Source: an uncultured Desulfomonile sp.
Lineage (GTDB): Bacteria; Desulfobacterota; Desulfomonilia; Desulfomonilales; Desulfomonilaceae
Reading direction: 5' to 3'
Assembly (NCBI GenBank): GCA_903952205.1
Contig: CAJBEZ010000029.1
Location: 1-64,000 of the forward strand
DNA length: 64,000 nucleotides
Each line of letters opens with the position of its first letter. The first letter of the stretch is position 1. The notes below the pieces were generated by a model. That model saw only the letters and a list, made by a program, of their open reading frames with translations, made no database searches and had not been told where the DNA came from. Below, in pieces: positions 57,169-64,000 of this stretch. The position numbers and the translations under genes were made by a program.

Positions 57169-59727
57169 ATGACTCTGAGGAAGTACGTCGTTGTTCCCCC
57201 GATGGAAGGGGACCTAGAAAACCTTCGTGAATTAGCCAACAATTTTTGGTTCTCATGGAATTTGGATGCGGTCGAACTTTTTGATCATCTGGATGAAGGT
57301 CTTTGGCGCGAGGGGGGCCACAATCCCTTGTGGTCACTCATCCGTCTTTCAAGGCAACGCCTGAACCAGATCCGCGAGGACTCAGGTTATCTGGCGCACG
57401 CGGAAAGAGTTTGCAGCAGATTCCAAGCCTACATGAGAAACCCCATGCGGTACGCTTACCGATTACAGCAAGCTGTAGACTTCGTTACGGCGTATTTTTC
57501 TCTTGAATTTGGAATTACCGAATCTTTGCCCATCTATTCCGGTGGGCTTGGCCTACTCGCAGGGGACCATCTGAAATCAGCGAGTGATCTGAATTTACCT
57601 TTGGTAGCCGTAGGACTAATGTACCAGGAAGGCTATTTTAAACAGCGACTCTCCCTGGATGGCTGGCAGGAGCAAATTTATCCAAAAACACAGTTTGATA
57701 GCTTGCCCCTCGAACAACAAACAGACTCATCCGGCGGCGTTTTGATTGTCCGAGTTGACCTTGCGGGAGAAACTCTTAACTTTAGAATTCTCAAGGTCAA
57801 CGTGGGCCGTGTGCCGTTGTACCTCCTGGACACGAACATACCTGAGAATCCACCGCATCTCAGAGAAGTCACTGCACAGCTTTATGGTGGTGACAATGAG
57901 ATGAGAATCAGGCAGGAGATCCTGCTTGGTGTAGGAGGCCTTCGCGCCTTGCAGGCGCTGGGTATTAAACCGTCCGTTTTTCATCTTAATGAGGGGCACG
58001 CAGCTTTCACTCTACTGGAGAGGATTCGATATTTCGTTCAGGAAGAAGGTTTAACTTTTGACGAAGCCCGTCAAATAGTCATCAGTCAGAGCATCTTAAC
58101 AGTTCATACTCCCGTTCCGGCCGGCAATGACGTCTTTGAACGTGGTCTAATGGAGAAGTATTTTCGATCTCCGGTAGAAAAAGCGGGTATGGATTTTGAT
58201 GAATTTCTGGCCATGGGAAGACGGAACCCGAGGGACCGAAGCGAGGGTTTCTGGATGCCCGTCCTTGGGCTGAGGTTGAGCGCCAGGGCTAATGGAGTGA
58301 GCCGACTGCATGGGCGCGTAGCTCGAGAGATGTGGCAAGCGGTCTGGCCAAAACTGGAACAGGAAGAAGTGCCGATTGGACATATTACCAATGGAGTTCA
58401 TATACCATCATATATATCGAGAGATCTTTTGAGATTGTATGACAGGTATTTGGGGCCAGGGTGGACCGAGGATCCGGATAATGAAAAAATTTGGCGCAGG
58501 GTCGATGAAATTCCTGACACGGAGATTTGGAGAACTCACGAAAGGTGCCGAAGCCGACTGATATACTTCGCTCGTCGCCGATTTATCACTCAGTTAAAGA
58601 ATCGGGGGGCGTCTCCCCTGGAAATTGAGGAAGCATACAACCTTTTAAACACTGACGCCCTCACCATTTGTTTTGCCAGACGTTTTGCGACATATAAACG
58701 CGCCACACTCATTTTTAGTGATCTTGAAAGATTGGCTAATATACTTTGTAAGACAGACAAGCCTGTTCAGCTTATATTTGCCGGCAAGGCTCATCCAGCG
58801 GACAACGGTGGAAAGAAATTGATCCAGAGCATTGTGCAAACCATCAAATCTGAACCATTCAGAGGAAAAGTTATCTTCATTGAGGATTACGACATAAATG
58901 TTGCGAGATACATGGTGCAGGGAGCTGATGTTTGGCTCAACAATCCTCGCAGACCATTGGAAGCGTGCGGGACATCCGGAATGAAAGCGGCCGCTAATGG
59001 AGCGTTAACCCTGAGCGTACTGGATGGATGGTGGGACGAGGGTTACGATGGCGACAATGGATGGGCCATTGGCTCCGGTGAAGAATATGATAATCCGGAT
59101 TACCAGGACGAGATAGAAGGTAAAGAACTTTACGATTTGCTGGAACAAAATGTGGTCCCACTTTTTTACGAAAGAGCTACGGATGATGTTCCCCGCGATT
59201 GGATTGCTGTAATGAAAAGGTCATTAAGCACTATTTGTCCGATTTTCAATTCGCATCGCATGGTCAGTGATTACGTTGAGTCTTCTTATGTCCCTTGCGC
59301 TATGGACTTTAAGGCTTTGTCAGCGGACAATTATTCCCGATTGAAGGACTTGGTGCAATGGAAGAAGAATATCGAGCGAAGTTGGGCGAAAATTGAAATC
59401 AGGGATGTCACGGTATCCAATGATTCAGAATACTTAAAAGGGAAAAATGTTGACGTCCAGGTTAGGATCAGTTCGGCGGGACACGGCCCGGATGAATTGA
59501 AAGTGGAGCTTCTGCATGGGCCAATTGATCTTTGGGATAAATTCAAGACGAGAAATGTCAAGAGGCTTGATCCTGCCGCTGACAGTTCCCATGAAAACGG
59601 AGATCTGATATTCAAGGGGGAAATTCCTCTCACTCAAACAGGCTTGTATGGATATGGGGTAAGGGTCACACCCAAGTTTCCAGCATTGCCATCATTAGAG
59701 TGGTATGATTCAATAATTCGAGGATGA
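57169..59727 (+). CDS. glgP: Alpha-glucan phosphorylase
   Basis: About 852 residues of the long bacterial/archaeal GlgP type that includes an N-terminal DUF3417 domain (about 10-120). It releases glucose 1-phosphate from glycogen or maltodextrins with PLP. The lysine that binds PLP is expected at K606 in GTSGMKAAANGAL. The ATG at 57169 is preferred over a TTG at 57142, but either is possible. Its stop overlaps the next gene start (ATGA). No other glycogen genes are nearby. Confidence 0.93.
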   Translation: MTLRKYVVVPPMEGDLENLRELANNFWFSWNLDAVELFDHLDEGLWREGGHNPLWSLIRLSRQRLNQIREDSGYLAHAERVCSRFQAYMRNPMRYAYRLQQAVDFVTAYFSLEFGITESLPIYSGGLGLLAGDHLKSASDLNLPLVAVGLMYQEGYFKQRLSLDGWQEQIYPKTQFDSLPLEQQTDSSGGVLIVRVDLAGETLNFRILKVNVGRVPLYLLDTNIPENPPHLREVTAQLYGGDNEMRIRQEILLGVGGLRALQALGIKPSVFHLNEGHAAFTLLERIRYFVQEEGLTFDEARQIVISQSILTVHTPVPAGNDVFERGLMEKYFRSPVEKAGMDFDEFLAMGRRNPRDRSEGFWMPVLGLRLSARANGVSRLHGRVAREMWQAVWPKLEQEEVPIGHITNGVHIPSYISRDLLRLYDRYLGPGWTEDPDNEKIWRRVDEIPDTEIWRTHERCRSRLIYFARRRFITQLKNRGASPLEIEEAYNLLNTDALTICFARRFATYKRATLIFSDLERLANILCKTDKPVQLIFAGKAHPADNGGKKLIQSIVQTIKSEPFRGKVIFIEDYDINVARYMVQGADVWLNNPRRPLEACGTSGMKAAANGALTLSVLDGWWDEGYDGDNGWAIGSGEEYDNPDYQDEIEGKELYDLLEQNVVPLFYERATDDVPRDWIAVMKRSLSTICPIFNSHRMVSDYVESSYVPCAMDFKALSADNYSRLKDLVQWKKNIERSWAKIEIRDVTVSNDSEYLKGKNVDVQVRISSAGHGPDELKVELLHGPIDLWDKFKTRNVKRLDPAADSSHENGDLIFKGEIPLTQTGLYGYGVRVTPKFPALPSLEWYDSIIRG

Positions 59728-61388
59728 ACCTCCCATTGGTTACCAGTAAAAAAGGAATTGGCGCTGTTATTCTTGTCATGGCGCTGTCCACAAGTGTTTT
59801 CCTTGTTGGAAACTATGACATCTTTTCCAATCATTACCTTATAAATGATGACGTCCGGCAGCAGTTGTTCTGGATGGAGCGTTGGCAAGATCCGGAATTA
59901 TTTCAAAATGATTTCCTGGCAAACTATTCCGAAGCTTATGTTCCAGTCGGCGTCAGAACGATTTACCGGTTCGCTTCCTTGTGGTTTGACCCGTTACTGT
60001 TCTCGAAAATCCTCACAGCCATACTTTTTGTAGTTACCGCCGCGTTGTGGTTTGTTTGGGGCCGTCTGTTCGGAGACAATCTGACGGCCTTCATCGTGGT
60101 CCTGGTCTATTTTCTGTTCACAGGGTTCCAGGCGCAGATGGCCGGCGGATTGTCCAGGGGTTTTGTTTTCCCTTTGTTAATCGCATACCTTTATTTCATT
60201 TCCAGGGGAGACATCTTCAAGGGAGGCGTGGTTGTTCTTGTTCAATCCTTCTTTAATCCCTACGTCTTTCTCCTGTGTCTTTTAACTCAGGTTCTGTTTG
60301 TTTCTTTAGAAATTGCTCCTAGAGTCTTTCCAAAAACATTTGCAACCACAGAACCAATTTCAGACCTGGGAAAGTTCATAAGGCGGCTTCTTGTCTTAAA
60401 TATCCCGGTAATTATCGGGGTCGTTTTCACAGTCTTCAACATTTTATGGTATCAGTCCAACCTGGGACATTTGATAAGTTGTTCGGAAATGGTTGGGAAA
60501 AGTGAGTACACCGAATTTGGGAGATACCAGCTATATCCTACCCCATCATTTTTTTATGAATTGATAAGGCCGTGGGAATTCAATCTGTCTTTTCCTTATT
60601 GGGGACCTGTTGCAGGGTGGATAATGGCTCTTGCGACAATTGGGATTTTTGTTTACGCAGGTCTCAATTATCAACCGGTTGTTAATTGGAAAGGATTGAG
60701 AGGGCTTTTTTTAATAATTCCGGTTTCATTGTTTCTGTATGTAGTCGCAAGGCTGTTCCTTGTTAAGTTATTCGTTCCGCGAAGATACCTTTTTTACACT
60801 TTAAACATAATCTATTGCATTGGCTTTGCGGTAGCCATCCGGATCATTCTTGAAAAGATCGAATTGAGTCGAACGAAAATGTGCTTGATTCTTTTGGCAT
60901 TACTGGTGTTCGCTTCGTTCAAGGGAAGGCACATCGAACTCTTCGATTATTCACATGGTCAAAGCCTTTATAAGTTCCTGCAAACAACTCCCAAGAACAC
61001 GTTAATCGCTGGATGGCCGGAACTTATGGATAATGTTATGACTTTTGGAAACAGACGGGCTTTCGTAACTTATGAGCTTTCTCATACATGGGTCGAGCCG
61101 TACTGGAGCGAAGTAAAAAAACGGACTTTTGATTTATTCAAGGCCTATTATTCCTCGAGTCCCGAGGAAATAAAAGCTTTCTGCAAATCACGGGGTATTG
61201 AATATTTGATAGTTCGTGAAATGGATTTCAGTCCACAAAGGCTGAGTGAACCAAACTTATATTTTGAACCCTTTAACGGATTTATATGGTATTTGATGAA
61301 TTCAACTCAAGATTTTGCAATCCTGGATAAATCAGTTTTCCCCCCTGTTTTTGATAGCAACGGGGTCAGGGTAATTCATATTCAATAA
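59724..61388 (+). CDS. Polytopic membrane protein, possible GT-C-like
   Basis: 554 residues with about ten to twelve membrane helices. An acidic DD in the first periplasmic loop (NDDVRQQ, about 41-47) and a C-terminal soluble part (KYLV-type, ending IHIQ) give a layout like GT-C glycosyltransferases, but I do not recognise a specific family. The start overlaps the glgP stop by four bases; whether a functional link to glycan metabolism exists is unclear. Confidence 0.75.
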   Translation: MNLPLVTSKKGIGAVILVMALSTSVFLVGNYDIFSNHYLINDDVRQQLFWMERWQDPELFQNDFLANYSEAYVPVGVRTIYRFASLWFDPLLFSKILTAILFVVTAALWFVWGRLFGDNLTAFIVVLVYFLFTGFQAQMAGGLSRGFVFPLLIAYLYFISRGDIFKGGVVVLVQSFFNPYVFLLCLLTQVLFVSLEIAPRVFPKTFATTEPISDLGKFIRRLLVLNIPVIIGVVFTVFNILWYQSNLGHLISCSEMVGKSEYTEFGRYQLYPTPSFFYELIRPWEFNLSFPYWGPVAGWIMALATIGIFVYAGLNYQPVVNWKGLRGLFLIIPVSLFLYVVARLFLVKLFVPRRYLFYTLNIIYCIGFAVAIRIILEKIELSRTKMCLILLALLVFASFKGRHIELFDYSHGQSLYKFLQTTPKNTLIAGWPELMDNVMTFGNRRAFVTYELSHTWVEPYWSEVKKRTFDLFKAYYSSSPEEIKAFCKSRGIEYLIVREMDFSPQRLSEPNLYFEPFNGFIWYLMNSTQDFAILDKSVFPPVFDSNGVRVIHIQ

Positions 61389-61442
61389 GAAATCTTTATT
61401 TGATCAAATGTTGAGGATAGGTGTTTTTTGGGATTTAAAATC

Positions 61443-61470
61443 TTGACTTTCTTTTACCAAAGAATGTAAT
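61443..61470 (+). promoter_or_regulatory. Possible promoter for the TauE-type gene
   Basis: TTGACT (61443-61448) and TGTAAT (61465-61470) are spaced by 16 bases. The implied 5' leader is about 185 bases. Single mismatches in each box. Confidence 0.4.
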
Positions 61471-61663
61471 TATGACTATATACATATACTACTGCAAACT
61501 TGGTCATCTATAAGTATTGAATAGATTTGATTATCTACTCTATTTCGTTAGTCGAGAACCACAATCTATTTCCTACCAGGATGGTCAATTCTTGAAACAT
61601 GTCCGTGTTGGCGGCATATGACTTTCATTTGAGAGGCATTTTCAAATTTCAACGGAGGTTTAG

Positions 61664-62827
61664 ATGAACAAGAGACTATGGTTATTTCTAGGTATTGCAG
61701 TCGCTGTCGCATTTGTCGCAAACGCCGTCTTTTCGGAGCCGGTATTTGCGGGGAAGCTCGAGGACGCAATAGCCAAGACACCTAAGGGAACAGGGGTTGG
61801 AATGATTGACCCCCAAGCCCCCCCAGGGTTTATGGGTATACCTGGGGCGCCACATTCATTTCTGTTATGGTACATTCTCTGGGGAGTCTGGGTCGGCTGG
61901 ATTTTTTCATCGGTTGGGGCTTTCGGCGGGATAATGGCTGGCGTCGGTCACATCACGGTGTTTGGACTCGCTGACTACGGTAAAACCTTCAAAGACACTA
62001 ATCCTACGTTAAACAAATTACTTACGGATTCCATAAGAGTTTGTAATCAATATTTGGTGGGCCTTTCAGCCCTTATATCCTCAATTACCTATTGGCGCAT
62101 GGGACGACTTGTCATGCCTTTGGCCCTGTGCCTTGCCGGCGGCGGAGTCCTCGGAGCCTATCTGATTCCTGTTCTAACGGCCGGAAAAGTCAATCTCAGT
62201 AGTTACATAGGTTATTTTGGCATAGTCGTTTTTGCTGTGGCGGGTGTTTTGTTTTATGAAACCACACCTGCAGGACAAGCTAGCCGAAAAAGCGCGAAAG
62301 CAGCGGCCAAAGCGTTTGAAGACGCGAACATTCACAAAAAGGCGGGCGGAGCGACGACAGGCAAGGAAGGTGTGCAGGTCAAAAGTTGGGGATTTTCTAA
62401 GATAATCTTTACATTTTATGGGGTGGAATTCTCCTTTAACCCTATATGGCCGATTTTGGGCGGTTTTGTGATAGCCGCTATTTCGGCTTTTATTGGAGTA
62501 GGTGGCGGGTTCCTATATGTTCCTTTCTTGACATCAGTGGTCGGACTTCCCATGTTCATCGTCGCCGGCACATCAGCTCTTGCTGTTCTCGTGAGCATGA
62601 TTACCTCCATTTTCACCTATATGTTTGTAAAAAGTGTCCCCATTGACTTCACTCTAATTGGTTCCGAGTTGATCGGGATATTTATTGGTTCTTTATTGGG
62701 ACCGGTCACTTCTAAATACATCCCTGAGGTGTGGTTGAAAAGATTGTTCGTGGTCCTGGCTTTATATGTGGGGATCGGTTACACCACCAAGGGTTTCCTG
62801 GGATATTCAGTGCTCCCAGGCATGTAA
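61664..62827 (+). CDS. TauE/SafE-family sulfite exporter-like protein
   Basis: 387 residues with an N-terminal hydrophobic segment that may be a signal peptide or first helix, then about eight helices in two halves. The family signatures GAFGGIMAGVGHI and GVGGGFLYVPFLT occur once in each half. Such proteins move sulfite, sulfoacetate or other organosulfur anions. Between the halves is a charged loop (about 205-240). It is upstream of a membrane protein and a molybdopterin oxidoreductase. A GGAGG precedes the ATG. Confidence 0.88.
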   Translation: MNKRLWLFLGIAVAVAFVANAVFSEPVFAGKLEDAIAKTPKGTGVGMIDPQAPPGFMGIPGAPHSFLLWYILWGVWVGWIFSSVGAFGGIMAGVGHITVFGLADYGKTFKDTNPTLNKLLTDSIRVCNQYLVGLSALISSITYWRMGRLVMPLALCLAGGGVLGAYLIPVLTAGKVNLSSYIGYFGIVVFAVAGVLFYETTPAGQASRKSAKAAAKAFEDANIHKKAGGATTGKEGVQVKSWGFSKIIFTFYGVEFSFNPIWPILGGFVIAAISAFIGVGGGFLYVPFLTSVVGLPMFIVAGTSALAVLVSMITSIFTYMFVKSVPIDFTLIGSELIGIFIGSLLGPVTSKYIPEVWLKRLFVVLALYVGIGYTTKGFLGYSVLPGM

Positions 62828-62855
62828 ATACTCTAGTATTCAATCTTTCATTTAT

Positions 62856-62889
62856 GATCGGGGTTCGGAATTTGCGCGGAACCCCGATC
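62856..62889 (+). terminator. Hairpin after the TauE-type gene
   Basis: GATCGGGGTTC (62856-62866) pairs exactly with GAACCCCGATC (62879-62889). No T run follows, so it may attenuate or stabilise rather than fully terminate; the next gene starts 30 bases on. Confidence 0.55.
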
Positions 62890-62918
62890 ACATTTCGGAT
62901 AACCTAAGCGTCTTATGA

Positions 62919-63506
62919 GTGAACATGAATCAACTGTTCCTGTCTGTAGACTCTTTTTTTATTTGGTTTTACAGATTATCAGGCTATGCGCCGTTCGATT
63001 TTTTCGTAGGAACGTTCTTCTTAGCTTTAGTTGCGGTAGTTATTGGGGAGTTTAGCATATCCTTCGCGTTCCTTTTAACCAGGAAGAGTATCCAGCACGT
63101 GCAGGATCAGATGGTAAATTACCAGAATCTGTCAATTGACGCCCTAGCCTTAGGGGACAAGGAATCCTACAAGGCGGCCAACAAACTTGCCAACGACGCG
63201 TTCGGCAAGACCTTTTTCATGCAAATCGGACTGTCATCGGCTCGCATCTGGCCTGCATTTCTGGTGGTCGCATGGATGAACACTAGGTTTTATGAGGTTG
63301 ATTTTGAAGTTCCATTCATTGGAGGAACGATCGGGTTCATTCCTATTTTTATTTTACTCTATGTGGCGGCTTACTTTGCATTCAAGCCTATAAGAAATAG
63401 AATTTCTTATTTCAAAAAAGTGAACAAAATATTAGATAGTTATAAAGAAAAAACGCGGAACATGAAAAGTCTGGCTGATCTTGCTCAAAAAAAGAAAAAG
63501 CTGTAA
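62919..63506 (+). CDS. Membrane protein of unknown function
   Basis: About 195 residues. Helices are at about 26-52, 98-117 and 133-155, followed by a basic tail ending KKKKKL. A polar helical segment (about 58-95) with an ALALGDKESY motif lies between helices. I do not recognise a family. A GTG at 62919 or ATG at 62925 may be the start. It sits between a TauE-type exporter and a molybdopterin oxidoreductase and could serve their complex. Confidence 0.7.
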   Translation: MNMNQLFLSVDSFFIWFYRLSGYAPFDFFVGTFFLALVAVVIGEFSISFAFLLTRKSIQHVQDQMVNYQNLSIDALALGDKESYKAANKLANDAFGKTFFMQIGLSSARIWPAFLVVAWMNTRFYEVDFEVPFIGGTIGFIPIFILLYVAAYFAFKPIRNRISYFKKVNKILDSYKEKTRNMKSLADLAQKKKKL

Positions 63507-63630
63507 TTAAGTAGAGTCGAAAAACCGTATTTTTCAAACTCGGGCTTTGACCTGTGTTTTGGCTATGAACGGATACACTATCTGATTGAAGATTGATCAA
63601 CACTTGCAAGATATTTCAAGGGGAAGGCAA

Positions 63631-64000
63631 ATGTCTGAAACGTCAAAGAAGGTTGTTTATAGCGTGTGCAGCATGTGCACAGTGCGCTGTCCCATCGAAA
63701 TTGAGGTGGAGAACGGTGCGGTGAAGCACATTTGGGGTAACCCGCATGTGCTTGGTGGTCGTTTCTTGTGCCCGCGCGGCGCTGCGGGCAAAGTTTTCGA
63801 GAATGACTCCGAAAGACTTCAGGGGCCAATGATACGATCCGGTGAGCGTGGATCCGGTGAATGGAGAAAAGCCACTTGGGACGAAGCTTTAGACTATGTA
63901 GCGGAAAGACTCAAAAAAGTCATAGAAACTTATGGCCCGGAAAGCGTTATCCTGGGCGACCGAGGCGGGGCTTTCACGGACCTTCAGAAAGCCTTTATCA
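63631..64000 (+). CDS. Molybdopterin oxidoreductase, N-terminal part, cut by the right edge
   Basis: The ATG at 63631 follows AAGGGGAAGG. The first 123 residues show a DMSO reductase-family iron-sulfur motif, C13-x2-C16-x3-C20-x26-C47, then WRKATWDEALDYVAERLKKV, all typical. The subtype (thiosulfate/polysulfide reductase-like or another) cannot be decided from this part. There is no Tat signal at the N terminus, so the enzyme may be cytoplasmic or rely on a partner. MoeA in this window would supply the cofactor. Confidence 0.9.
   Translation, partial: MSETSKKVVYSVCSMCTVRCPIEIEVENGAVKHIWGNPHVLGGRFLCPRGAAGKVFENDSERLQGPMIRSGERGSGEWRKATWDEALDYVAERLKKVIETYGPESVILGDRGGAFTDLQKAFI

Overview
This 64 kb window reads as an ordinary chromosomal segment of a Gram-negative anaerobe. 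The evidence is an LPS export permease (LptG), phosphoheptose isomerase, lipoproteins, a membrane pyrophosphatase, a flavodoxin-type iron-sulfur flavoprotein, FmdE, an iron-sulfur assembly pair, a predicted sigma-54 promoter and a molybdopterin oxidoreductase. The gene set and style fit Desulfobacterota (the old Deltaproteobacteria, perhaps near Desulfomonile or the syntrophic sulfate reducers), but that placement is inference. I see no rRNA, tRNA, CRISPR array, insertion sequence or prophage.

Layout. 0-2.4 kb: iscU and an iscS-like gene on the minus strand behind a promoter with a palindrome on its -10 box; the IscS homologue lacks the PLP-binding lysine. 2.4-6.1 kb: a minus-strand group of unknown function (Tat-exported metallo-beta-lactamase-fold protein, ten-helix membrane protein, two hypotheticals). 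6.4-10.3 kb: DUF2062 protein, MacB-type permease, flippase-like exporter, YdcZ-type transporter. 10.6-16.7 kb: protein quality control, tig-clpP-clpX-lon plus a small ORF. 17-21.4 kb: glycosyltransferase, sugar epimerase, lptG, moeA. 21.5-25.6 kb: purA and serine synthesis serA-serC on the minus strand. 25.7-29.8 kb: two small hypotheticals, tlyA, tyrS and an exported nicotinamidase-like protein. 30.5-31.5 kb: one kilobase without a gene but with promoter and terminator signals. 31.5-36 kb: a tiny lipoprotein, rpoH, a second non-canonical Lon protease and gmhA. 36.4-42.3 kb: RNase II family, Nudix hydrolase, fmdE, an MBL hydrolase and a VCBS-repeat exported protein with a sigma-54-like promoter. 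42.4-45.5 kb: hppA and an exported nitroreductase. 45.6-50.9 kb: ndk, rlmN, a kinase fusion, a TPR lipoprotein, a stand-alone IMP cyclohydrolase and purE. 51-56.7 kb: class II aldolase, pilin-like pair, dapF, thiolase, response regulator. 57-61.4 kb: glgP and a polytopic membrane protein. 61.7-64 kb: TauE/SafE-type exporter, membrane protein and the start of a molybdopterin oxidoreductase running off the right edge.

The most notable observations are the lysine-less IscS paired with IscU, the sigma-54 promoter followed almost at once by a strong terminator before the VCBS-repeat gene, the orphan transcription-unit signals at 30.9-31.3 kb, and the uncharacterised Tat-MBL/membrane gene group at 2.4-6.1 kb. 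All calls come from reading the sequence and family knowledge; no database search was run.
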